A DNA stretch of 64,000 nt from Bacteroidota bacterium (GTDB taxonomy: Bacteria > Bacteroidota > Bacteroidia > Chitinophagales > Chitinophagaceae). Position 1 is the stretch's first letter; every line of letters begins with the position of its first letter. Location: the NCBI GenBank assembly GCA_023423405.1, contig JAFAFR010000050.1, positions 245,295-309,294 on the forward strand, written 5' to 3'. The notes beneath the pieces were generated by a model. That model ran no database searches. It was not told the DNA's origin and was given only the letters and a program-made list of their open reading frames with translations. The translations under genes and the position numbers were made by a program. This document shows positions 26,226 through 34,077 of this stretch, one piece after another.

Positions 26226-27257
26226 TCAATCCAACACTTCATACAGCATCATTTCGGCAGCCTTGTTTTTTAAGGTCTGTTTGCCGATAGGCGCACAATT
26301 GAAAGATTGTTTTATCTTTTCATAGCAGGTTTCATTGATCACTACCTGGCCATTTCCCGCCGCGCTCTGCAGCCGCTGGGCAGTATTTACGGTATCGCCA
26401 ATGACGGTGTAGTCCAGCCGTTTCAGCGTGGCAGAGCCAATATTGCCGGAAATCATTTCGCCGCTATTGATGCCAATGGACACGTTAGGCGAAAAATCAT
26501 GTTCTGCAGGCAGGTCATTAATGCGGTCACGAATGGCCAGGCAGGCGTCCACAGCACGATCCAGGTGGTATTCCCCTTTGAAAACGGCCATGACGCAGTC
26601 GCCGATGAATTTATCGATGACGCCACCCTGGGCGATGATCTCTTTGGTGATCAGGTCAAAGTAGCGATTGAGCATTTTTACTACTGTATCCGGAGATTCT
26701 TTTTCGCTGATGGAAGTAAAACTGCAGATGTCAATAAAAGCTACGGAAGCCTCTATATTTTCATTGGCGGTGAGTGATGTTTCATATTCACGGGTGCCCA
26801 TGAAATTCAACACACTGGCATCTACATACATTTTCAGGATATTGTTTTCCTTAATGGCCTGCAATGTTTGCCTGAGCTGGCTAACATATTTGATGGTTTT
26901 CTCCATGGTCAGTTCCAGGTCGTCGAAATTTACGGGCTTGGTCACAAAATCGAAGGCGCCGCGATTCATGGCCGTCCGGATATTGTCCATATCACCATAG
27001 GCGGATACAATTACTGTTTTGGTAAGCGGATTACTCTCATTGAGCCTGCTCAGGAGGGTCAATCCATCCATTTCCGGCATATTGATATCACTTAGTACGA
27101 TAGCTGTGTCGGGGTGTTCCTGCAGCCGGGCCAGCGCTTCATTGCCATTGGTAGCAAATACGAAATCGTATCGCTGTTCGCGGATATGGCGGCGGAATTT
27201 TTGGCGGATCAGCGCCTCCAGGTCAGCCTCATCATCGGCAACCAGAATTTTTATCAT
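26226..27257 (-). CDS. Response regulator with adenylate/guanylate cyclase output domain
   Basis: 343 aa. Receiver domain at residues 1-120 (KILVADDEADLEALI acidic pair, phospho-acceptor in IVLSDINMPEMDG, SAYGD, Lys in FVTKPVNF), a short helical linker, then a class III nucleotide cyclase domain at about 165-340 (AFIDICSFTSISEKE metal Asp, DKFIGDCVMAVF, INSGEMISGNIGS, DYTVIGDTVNTAQRL). The Lys in DKFIGD favours ATP as substrate, so it likely makes cAMP when phosphorylated. Its start overlaps the stop of the truncated receiver gene by 4 bases; the kinase that should lie upstream is missing at the junction. Confidence 0.9.
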   Translation of the reverse strand: MIKILVADDEADLEALIRQKFRRHIREQRYDFVFATNGNEALARLQEHPDTAIVLSDINMPEMDGLTLLSRLNESNPLTKTVIVSAYGDMDNIRTAMNRGAFDFVTKPVNFDDLELTMEKTIKYVSQLRQTLQAIKENNILKMYVDASVLNFMGTREYETSLTANENIEASVAFIDICSFTSISEKESPDTVVKMLNRYFDLITKEIIAQGGVIDKFIGDCVMAVFKGEYHLDRAVDACLAIRDRINDLPAEHDFSPNVSIGINSGEMISGNIGSATLKRLDYTVIGDTVNTAQRLQSAAGNGQVVINETCYEKIKQSFNCAPIGKQTLKNKAAEMMLYEVLD

Positions 27258-27541
27258 GACAAGGTGGTTTTTAGTTTATTTTTTAAAACGGTAAAATCAA
27301 CGGGTTTCGTCAAAAAATCATCAGCGCCCAACTGCATGGCCCGGTTATAGTTTTCGGCATCACCGTAAGCGGTAATCATCATCACCAGGGGTGGTGGTTT
27401 GTGATATTTCTGCTTTATTTCTTCCAATAGTTGCAAGCCGCTCATCCCCGGCATATTGATGTCGGACAGGATTAAAATGGCCTCCTGTTCCTGGTTGTTG
27501 AGATACTGTAAGGCCTCCTCGCCGGAGTGTGCAGTTATAAC
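27254..27541 (-). pseudogene. Response regulator receiver domain, 5'-truncated
   Basis: The minus-strand frame from about 27541 to 27254 reads the second half of a receiver domain: TAHSGEEALQYLNNQEQEA, ILILSDINMPGMSGLQLLEEI with the phospho-acceptor Asp, MMITAYGDAENYNRAMQLGADDF and LTKPVDF. The first beta-strand and acidic pocket are absent: upstream of about 27541 the frame reads unrelated residues and hits a stop at about 27575. The only ATG (27454) lies after the phospho-acceptor Asp, so no working receiver can be made. It would have been cotranscribed with the cyclase gene (ATGA overlap). It may be the tail of a hybrid kinase rather than a stand-alone receiver. Confidence 0.8.
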
Positions 27542-30043
27542 TATGTTTCCTGGTTTGCCGATGACCCCGCCGATTCAAAATACCTGTGGATAGCTACCAA
27601 AGGCGGCGGTATCAATCGCCTGGAGAAACCGACAGGAAACTTTATCAGCTATACCACCAAACAGGGATTGCCCAATGATATGGTGTATGGATTGCTGGCG
27701 GATAAAGCCGGCAATTTATGGGGCAGTACCAATCGCGGATTGTTTTGTATGGCTGCTGCAAAACATACTGAGCAGCCGGTATTCAAGGTATTCAGCATCA
27801 GTGACGGATTGCAGGACGATGAGTTCAATACCAATGCACTGGCTTCATTATCGGATGGCAGTCTCGTATTTGGCGGCGTGAAAGGCATCAATATCTTCGA
27901 TCCGCCAAAAGTGTTGTCCGGCAATTTTTCGCCATCCGTATTTATCACCGGCATACAGATTGGCAACAAAACCATAACGCCGGGCGATAAAACCGGTGTG
28001 CTGAATGAAACGATTGAACAGACCGCCGCTATCACCCTCACACACTTGCAGGATGTGCTTACACTGGAATTCTCTTCACTTGATTTTACAGCACCCCTAC
28101 AGAACAAATATCGTTATCAGTTGGTAGGAATCGACAACGGATGGGTGGAAAGCGATACCCGCCGCAGCGCCACTTACCTGCATTTGCCGGCAGGAAATTA
28201 TGTGTTTAAAGTACAGGGAACCAACAGCCAGGGGATATGGAGCGAACATATTGCGCAACTGGAAATAAAAGTATTGCCGCCCTTATGGCGTTCGTGGTGG
28301 GCTTATATGATCTATGCTTTCCTGGCCATCCTGGCCGTACGAACCTGGATACAGTTTAATATTAATCGTGCCAAACTGCGGGCCCAGCTTAGTTTTGAAC
28401 AACTGGAGGCAAAAAGAGCAAAAGAGCTGGACAGTGTTAAAACACAATTGTACACGAATATTACCCATGAATTTCGTACCCCCTTAACCGTTATACTTGG
28501 AATGGCGCAGCAGGTAAAAGAAAAACCGGAAGAGCACTTTGAAAACCGGATGGACATGATCGTTCGCAATGGCAATAACCTGCTGAACCTGGTCAATGAG
28601 ATGCTGGACCTGTCGAAACTGGAAACGGGTAAAATGCAATTACAGTTAACGAAAAGTGATGTGATCGGTTTTTTACGTTATGTAGTGGAGTCTTTTCATT
28701 CGCTGGCAAACAGCCAGGATAAGCAGTTACATTTTTTGGCAGAGATAGATACGCTGTACGTGGAATATGACCGGGAAAAATTAAGACAGATTGTTTCTAA
28801 CCTGCTCTCCAACGCTATTAAGTTCACCCCGGAGAAAGGCAATATTTATATAACGGTGTCGGACAGTCCTTCGGTTCCTGGCCCTGATCATACCAGGCTT
28901 TCCATTAAGGTAAAAGACACGGGAATAGGGATTCCGGAAGAGGAGCTTCCGCATATTTTTGACCGGTTTTACCAGTCGGATAACAGCCATACGCGTAAGG
29001 CGGAAGGGACAGGCATTGGCCTGGCGCTTACCCGTGAGCTCGTAAAACTGATGGAAGGGGAGATCGGTGCAAAGAGTCCGCCAACCGGTGCTTTAAAGGG
29101 CAGTGAGTTCACGGTACTGTTGCCTTTGAGAAAGACAGCGCCGGTAGCGGAAAACACGGTAAATGGTATTGCCACCAGGCAGAAAGTGGAAGTAAATACA
29201 CCAGCCTTCCTTCCAGCGCCACTTTCTGCGGAGCAGCGAAAAGCCAGTGTTCCGTTGATCCTGCTGGTGGAAGATAATGCCGACGTGGTAACCTATACGG
29301 CATCCTGCCTGACTGAGTACCGCCTGGCTGTTGGAAAAGATGGCAGGGAAGGATTTGAGATAGCTGCTGAAATAATTCCCGACCTGGTCATTACAGATAT
29401 CATGATGCCCTTTGTGGATGGCTTTGAGCTGACGGCTCAATTGCGCAGCAATGAACTCACCAGTCATATTCCGGTAATTATGCTCACGGCAAAAGCGGAT
29501 ATACAAAGTAAGATAGAAGGCTTGCAAAAGGGTGCAGAAGCATATCTCGAAAAGCCATTCAATAAAGAAGAGCTGCTGGTGCGCATCCAAAAACTGCTGG
29601 AAATGCGGAAATGCCTTCAACGCCATTACCTGAAAACAGCAGGCATTGAAGATGGTATTGCTCCGCCTGTATCTGAAGAAATGGCGATTACCCGCCAGGC
29701 AATCAACGACGAAAAAAAAGAGGACGATTTTGTGAAAAAAGTGAGGGAAGCGGTCGAGCAAAACCTTGCCGATATACATTTTACGGTAGAGAAGCTGTGC
29801 AAACTGGTGTTCATGAGCCATTCACAACTGCATCGTAAACTGGATGCACTCACTGGCTGCTCTCCCAATAAATTCATCCGGATGATCCGGCTGAAAAAAG
29901 CAAAAGAACTGCTGCAGGACCCGGCCAATAGCATTGGCTCCATTGCACTCGACTGTGGCTATGCCGATCCTGGTTATTTTGGCCGTGTGTTTAAGCAGGA
30001 GTTTGGGGTGACACCGCAGGAGTGGAGGGGACAGCCAGCGTAA
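27527..30043 (+). CDS. Hybrid two-component sensor kinase/response regulator (HTCS), 5'-truncated
   Basis: 838 aa from a GTG at 27527; an in-frame stop lies at 27509. Domains: last propeller repeats (YLWIATKGGGINRLE, AGNLWGSTNRGLF), a Y_Y_Y domain (about 180-250), one membrane helix (about 262-282), HisKA (HEFRTPLTVI near 314), HATPase (NLLSNAIKFTP, DTGIGIPEEELP, GTGIGLAL), receiver (LILLVEDNAD, DIMMP Asp, LEKPF; about 577-690) and an AraC-type helix-turn-helix (about 735-838). Such proteins sense periplasmic glycans and control polysaccharide loci. The signal peptide and most of the propeller, several hundred residues, are missing, so sensing should be lost even if the kinase half is made. 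Confidence 0.85.
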   Translation: MCSYNYVSWFADDPADSKYLWIATKGGGINRLEKPTGNFISYTTKQGLPNDMVYGLLADKAGNLWGSTNRGLFCMAAAKHTEQPVFKVFSISDGLQDDEFNTNALASLSDGSLVFGGVKGINIFDPPKVLSGNFSPSVFITGIQIGNKTITPGDKTGVLNETIEQTAAITLTHLQDVLTLEFSSLDFTAPLQNKYRYQLVGIDNGWVESDTRRSATYLHLPAGNYVFKVQGTNSQGIWSEHIAQLEIKVLPPLWRSWWAYMIYAFLAILAVRTWIQFNINRAKLRAQLSFEQLEAKRAKELDSVKTQLYTNITHEFRTPLTVILGMAQQVKEKPEEHFENRMDMIVRNGNNLLNLVNEMLDLSKLETGKMQLQLTKSDVIGFLRYVVESFHSLANSQDKQLHFLAEIDTLYVEYDREKLRQIVSNLLSNAIKFTPEKGNIYITVSDSPSVPGPDHTRLSIKVKDTGIGIPEEELPHIFDRFYQSDNSHTRKAEGTGIGLALTRELVKLMEGEIGAKSPPTGALKGSEFTVLLPLRKTAPVAENTVNGIATRQKVEVNTPAFLPAPLSAEQRKASVPLILLVEDNADVVTYTASCLTEYRLAVGKDGREGFEIAAEIIPDLVITDIMMPFVDGFELTAQLRSNELTSHIPVIMLTAKADIQSKIEGLQKGAEAYLEKPFNKEELLVRIQKLLEMRKCLQRHYLKTAGIEDGIAPPVSEEMAITRQAINDEKKEDDFVKKVREAVEQNLADIHFTVEKLCKLVFMSHSQLHRKLDALTGCSPNKFIRMIRLKKAKELLQDPANSIGSIALDCGYADPGYFGRVFKQEFGVTPQEWRGQPA
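27530..27545. other. Rearrangement junction between two truncated genes
   Basis: Left of this point the minus strand codes for a receiver domain that lacks its N-terminus; right of it the plus strand codes for an HTCS that lacks its N-terminus. Homology to each family stops within the same few bases, around the A/T-rich TTATAACTAT. Two unrelated genes losing their 5' ends at one point indicates a deletion/inversion breakpoint, or a misjoin in the assembly. No insertion sequence or repeat is visible at the point. Confidence 0.7.
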
Positions 30044-30052
30044 TTAAATAAA

Positions 30053-30080
30053 AAAGACAAGGCTGATAAACCTTGTCTTT
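30053..30080. terminator. Bidirectional hairpin between HTCS and tRNA-Gln
   Basis: A perfect 10-bp stem (30053-30062 with 30071-30080, 8-base loop). On the minus strand it is followed by a T-rich run and lies just past the 3' end of tRNA-Gln, so it should terminate that transcript; on the plus strand it follows the HTCS stop by 9 bases but the T tail is short. Confidence 0.7.
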
Positions 30081-30085
30081 ACCTG

Positions 30086-30156
30086 TTGCCCGACCTGGAT
30101 TCGAACCAAGACAAACAGAACCAAAATCTGTCGTACTACCATTATACTATCGGGCA
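30086..30156 (-). tRNA. tRNA-Gln (anticodon UUG)
   Basis: A 71-base cloverleaf. Acceptor stem TGCCCGA/TCGGGCA, D arm with AATGGTAG, anticodon stem ACAGA/TCTGT with loop TTTTGGT (anticodon TTG), and a T arm containing GGTTCGAATCC. Discriminator A. CCA is not encoded. Confidence 0.95.
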
Positions 30157-30257
30157 ATCCGTCCCAAATGGGAGTGCAAAAATAATGGGTGGCAGATAAT
30201 CGGCCAAAAAAAACTCCTCCTGTTCCCGCGCAACCCCTAACTTTAAAAAAACTGCCT

Positions 30258-31559
30258 ATGTACAGGGATCGCCGCCGTTTTTTGACCGGGATGGGTAAAC
30301 TGGGGCTGGGTAGCCTGTTCGCCGCCATCAGTCAACCCGCCTGGAGCCGCGGGCTCCAGCAGAAACTCGCTACCTACCACGACATGCCCGCGGCCGACCT
30401 TGCCAGTGAGGAAGAATTCTGGTACAGCGTGCAACAAGCCTATACGGTATCATCTGGACTCATCAATCTCAACAACGGTGGTGTAAGTCCCAGCCCGCGC
30501 GTGGTGCAGGAAGCCATGAAACGCTACCACGATCTGTCCAACGAAGCCCCCAGCTATTATATGTGGCGCATCCTCGACATGGGCCGCGAGCCCCTGCGCC
30601 GCGAGTTGGCGCGGCTGGCCGGTGCCGATAAGGAGGAAATTGCCATCCATCGCAATGCCTCCGAGGCGCTGGAGACCGTCATCTTCGGCCTCCCGCTCAA
30701 GGCCGATGATGAAGTGGTGCTCAGCAAGCAGGACTATCCCAATATGATCAATGCCTGGAAACAGCGCGAACTCCGTGAAGGCATCAAACTGGTATGGATC
30801 AACCTGGAGTTGCCCTCAGAAGACAATAATTACCTCGTATCGCAATACACTCGCGCTTTCACGGGCAAAACCAAAGTGGTACATATTACGCATATTATTA
30901 ACTGGAGCGGCCAGATCCTGCCAGTGCGCCAGATCGCCGACGCCGCCCATGCCCGCGGCATTGAGGTGCTGGTGGATGGTGCGCACAGCTTTGCCCATTT
31001 CCAGTTCACGATCCCCTCACTGGGAGCGGATTATTTCGGCACCAGCCTGCACAAATGGCTGAGCGCCTGTATTGGCAGCGGGTTGCTTTACGTGAAAAAA
31101 GATAAGATCTCGAAGCTCTTTCCGCTCTTTGCCGCCGGCGATCCCGCTTCTCCCGATATCCGCAAATTTGAAAGCATGGGCACCCGGCCATTTTTTATTG
31201 AACAGGCCATTGGCAAAGCCATTGAATTCCACGACATGATCGGCGCAGAGCGGAAAGAAAAGCGCCTGCATTATCTCAAGAATTACTGGATGGAAAGGGT
31301 GAAAGACCTGCCCGGCGTCCGGTTACATACTTCATTGAAACCCGAATTCGGTTGTGCCATCGGGTTAGTATCGGTGAAAGACAGGAAGCCGGCGGAACTC
31401 GACAGCTTCCTGCTCGACAAATACCGCATCCATACCGTGGGCATTGAATGGGAAAACCTGAAAGGTGTTCGCATTACGCCCAATGTGTACACCAGCACGC
31501 AGCAACTGGATGTGCTGGTGGATGCATTCCGCGCTTTCACCGGTACTAAAAGTTTTTAA
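30258..31559 (+). CDS. Aminotransferase class V-fold PLP enzyme (isopenicillin-N-epimerase-like)
   Basis: 433 aa. The N-terminus (MYRDRRRFLTGMGKLGLGS) resembles a twin-arginine signal, suggesting export. The rest is a class V PLP fold: LINLNNGGVSPSPRVV, IAIHRNASEALETVIFGL, LSKQDYPNMINAW, HITHIINWSGQILPV, VLVDGAHSFAHF (PLP-ring Asp) and the Schiff-base lysine in YFGTSLHKWLSA. Relatives include isopenicillin N epimerase and cysteine desulfurase-like proteins; the reaction is unknown. ATG 30258 was chosen over one at 30189, which lies closer to the tRNA and adds no homology. Its stop overlaps the tyrS stop by 4 bases. Confidence 0.85.
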   Translation: MYRDRRRFLTGMGKLGLGSLFAAISQPAWSRGLQQKLATYHDMPAADLASEEEFWYSVQQAYTVSSGLINLNNGGVSPSPRVVQEAMKRYHDLSNEAPSYYMWRILDMGREPLRRELARLAGADKEEIAIHRNASEALETVIFGLPLKADDEVVLSKQDYPNMINAWKQRELREGIKLVWINLELPSEDNNYLVSQYTRAFTGKTKVVHITHIINWSGQILPVRQIADAAHARGIEVLVDGAHSFAHFQFTIPSLGADYFGTSLHKWLSACIGSGLLYVKKDKISKLFPLFAAGDPASPDIRKFESMGTRPFFIEQAIGKAIEFHDMIGAERKEKRLHYLKNYWMERVKDLPGVRLHTSLKPEFGCAIGLVSVKDRKPAELDSFLLDKYRIHTVGIEWENLKGVRITPNVYTSTQQLDVLVDAFRAFTGTKSF

Positions 31560-32839
31560 ACCGCCTTCACCAGGTAGTATTGTTTTTTACCTTTTTGTAC
31601 CAGCAGGTAACGCTGGTTCAGGAGCTGGCTGGAAAGCAGTTTGGTATCGATGCCGGCCACTTTCTGTTTGTTCACGCTTACACCTCCGCTCTGCACGGTT
31701 TTACGCGCTTCGCCGCGGCTGGGGAAAATGGCGGTATCGGCCAGGAAGGCCACAATGTCGGCGCCGGCTTCCAGGTTCGATAAGGGATACTCCACGCTGG
31801 GCACGCCTTCAAATACCTGCAGCAACTGTGTTTCGTTGAGTTGTTCCAGTACTTCGGTGGTGGCGTTCCCGAAAAGGATCTCCGATGATTTCAGGGCGAA
31901 CTGGTATTCCTGTTCTCCATGCACAAAAACGGTGATGGATTCGGCCAGTTTTTTCTGGAGGATGCGTTCGTGTGGGGCGGCCTGGTGCTGTTGCAGCAGT
32001 GCATCGGTTTCTTCCCGGGTAAGGAAAGTGAAGATGCGGATCCATTTGGCAGCGTCCTCGTCGGTAGCGTTTAACCAGAACTGGTAGAACTGGTAGGGAG
32101 AAGTGCGGGCGGGATCGAGCCATACGTTTCCTTTTTCGGTTTTCCCGAATTTGCCACCATCGGACTTGGTGAGGAGGGGGCAGGTAAAGGCAAAAGCCTC
32201 GCCGCCGCCCAGGCGCCGGATCAGTTCGGTACCCGTGGTGATATTGCCCCACTGGTCGCTGCCCCCCATCTGGAGCTTGCAGTTCTTGTGGTTATACAGC
32301 CAGTAAAAATCGTATCCCTGGATGAGCTGGTAAGTAAATTCGGTGAAACTGATGCCGCTTTCGCCGTCGATGCGTTTGCGCACGCTGTCCTTCGACATCA
32401 TATAATTAACCGTAATGTGTTTGCCTACGGTGCGAATGAAATCAAGGAAGCTGAAATCTTTGAACCAGTCGTAGTTGTTTACGATCTCGGCCGCATTGGG
32501 CAGGGCCGGGTTAAAATCGAGGTATTTTGATAATTGCGCCCGGATGCCTTCCAGGTTCTTCTGCAGGGTCGCTTCGTCGAGCATTTTTCTTTCCTCCGCT
32601 TTGAAAGAAGGGTCACCCACCATACCGGTGGCGCCACCCACCAGGGCATAGGGTTTGTGACCGGCTTTCTGCAGGTGCACCAGCAGCAGGATGGGCACCA
32701 GGCTGCCGATGTGCAGGCTGTCGGCCGTGGGGTCGAATCCGATATAGGCAGCGGTCATTTCTTTGGCCAGTTGTTCCTCTGTTCCGGGCATGATGTCCTG
32801 CAACATCCCCCTCCACCGTAATTCTTCTATTAAATTCAT
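31556..32839 (-). CDS. tyrS: Tyrosyl-tRNA synthetase
   Basis: 427 aa, class I synthetase. AAYIGFDPTADSLHIGSLVPI includes the HIGH-type motif (HIGS); GGATGMVGDPSF, YDFYWLYNHKNCKLQMGGSDQWGNI for tyrosine binding, and KFGKTEKGN as the KMSKS-type loop. The C-terminal S4-like RNA-binding domain (about 350-427; SRGEARKTVQSGGVSVN) recognises the tRNA. It charges tRNA-Tyr. ATG 32839 (MNLIEELRWRGMLQD) was chosen; the frame extends upstream to 32926 without homology. Confidence 0.96.
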   Translation of the reverse strand: MNLIEELRWRGMLQDIMPGTEEQLAKEMTAAYIGFDPTADSLHIGSLVPILLLVHLQKAGHKPYALVGGATGMVGDPSFKAEERKMLDEATLQKNLEGIRAQLSKYLDFNPALPNAAEIVNNYDWFKDFSFLDFIRTVGKHITVNYMMSKDSVRKRIDGESGISFTEFTYQLIQGYDFYWLYNHKNCKLQMGGSDQWGNITTGTELIRRLGGGEAFAFTCPLLTKSDGGKFGKTEKGNVWLDPARTSPYQFYQFWLNATDEDAAKWIRIFTFLTREETDALLQQHQAAPHERILQKKLAESITVFVHGEQEYQFALKSSEILFGNATTEVLEQLNETQLLQVFEGVPSVEYPLSNLEAGADIVAFLADTAIFPSRGEARKTVQSGGVSVNKQKVAGIDTKLLSSQLLNQRYLLVQKGKKQYYLVKAV

Positions 32840-32859
32840 AAAAAGGCTGCAATTTGCAG

Positions 32860-32867
32860 CAAAACTA
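32860..32867 (-). promoter_or_regulatory. Candidate -7 box for tyrS
   Basis: The minus strand reads TAGTTTTG (TAnnTTTG consensus) 21 bases before the tyrS start. No -33 match at standard spacing. Confidence 0.45.
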
Positions 32868-32961
32868 AGGCAATAAAGGCTACGGCTCCGGGGCAATATT
32901 GAGGCCGGCTCCGCGTTAGAGTTCATTGCCCGAAGTATTGCTTATTCTGAAAGTTGACTCA

Positions 32962-34077
32962 ATGAGATCTAAGATCAATAGCCTGGTCCTGCTGCTGTTG
33001 CTGACTCCCTTCTGTTTACTGGCGCAATTCCGGAAATACTCCAATGAGTTCCTCAATATTGGAGCGGGGGCCCGGGGCATGGCCATGGGCTCGGCGCAGG
33101 TGGCATCGGTGAGCGACGGCAGTGCAGGGTATTGGAACCCCGGCGCCCTGGTGCAGGTGAAGGAGCAGCCCCAGATCGGGCTCATGCACGCCGAGTATTT
33201 TGCCGGCATCGGCAAATACGACTATGGTAATATTGCCATTCCGCTGGCCGATGGCAAAAGGACCATTGGCCTCAGCATCCTGCGTTTTGCGGTGGACGAT
33301 ATTCCCAACACGGTTTTCCTGGTGGAGCCCGACGGTACCATCAATTTCGATAACATTACCACTTTCTCTTCGGCCGATTATGCCTTTCTTTTTTCCTATG
33401 CGCAAACGCTGAAGCTAAAGGACCCCGACTCCAAACTGAGCCTGGGCTTCAATGCCAAAGTGATCCACCGCAAGGCCGGCGATTTTGCCACGGCCTGGGG
33501 CTTCGGGTTTGACGCGGGTGTACAGTACATCCGCAAACGCCTGCAGGTGGGCATTGTGGCGCGCGACGTCACCACCACATTCAATGCCTGGTCCTACAAT
33601 ATCAACGACAAGATGCGCGAGGTTTTTTACGTGACGCAGAACGATATCCCGGTGAAGTCGACCGAACTCACCGCGCCCAAACTGATCGGCGGTATATCGT
33701 ATAATTTCCGCCTGGGCAAATCGGTGAACCTGCTCACAGAGGCCAACCTCGATTTTACGTTTGATGGTCGCCGTAATACCGTGATCAGTTCGAAGGCGGT
33801 GAGCGTGGACCCCAAGCTGGGGCTGGAGGCTTCGGTGAAGAATGTGTTTTTCGTAAGGGCGGGTATCAACAATTTCCAGCGTGCCCTGAAAGACGAGGAT
33901 AGCACCTATACGCAAAAGGTATGGATTTACCAGCCCGCCGTGGGAGCCGGCTTCCGCCTGCAGAACGTGATGATCGACTATGCGTTCACCAACCTGGCCA
34001 ACCAGGCCAACCCGCTTTATACCCATGTATTTTCACTGAAACTGGATCTGGTCCGTAAAAAAGAGAAAACCAAGTGA
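32962..34077 (+). CDS. PorV/PorQ family outer-membrane protein (type IX secretion)
   Basis: 371 aa with a signal peptide (MRSKINSLVLLLLLTPFCLLA, cut near residue 21). The mature part has the family start FLNIGAGARGMAMGSAQVA and SVSDGSAGYWNPGALV and then alternating beta-strands of an FadL-like outer-membrane barrel, ending in aromatic-rich strands. PorV shuttles type IX cargo to the cell-surface sortase PorU. Here the gene overlaps the PorU2-like peptidase gene by 4 bases (GTGA), so the two are made together. ATG 32962 was chosen for the signal peptide; an ATG at 32926 adds 12 residues. Confidence 0.87.
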   Translation: MRSKINSLVLLLLLTPFCLLAQFRKYSNEFLNIGAGARGMAMGSAQVASVSDGSAGYWNPGALVQVKEQPQIGLMHAEYFAGIGKYDYGNIAIPLADGKRTIGLSILRFAVDDIPNTVFLVEPDGTINFDNITTFSSADYAFLFSYAQTLKLKDPDSKLSLGFNAKVIHRKAGDFATAWGFGFDAGVQYIRKRLQVGIVARDVTTTFNAWSYNINDKMREVFYVTQNDIPVKSTELTAPKLIGGISYNFRLGKSVNLLTEANLDFTFDGRRNTVISSKAVSVDPKLGLEASVKNVFFVRAGINNFQRALKDEDSTYTQKVWIYQPAVGAGFRLQNVMIDYAFTNLANQANPLYTHVFSLKLDLVRKKEKTK

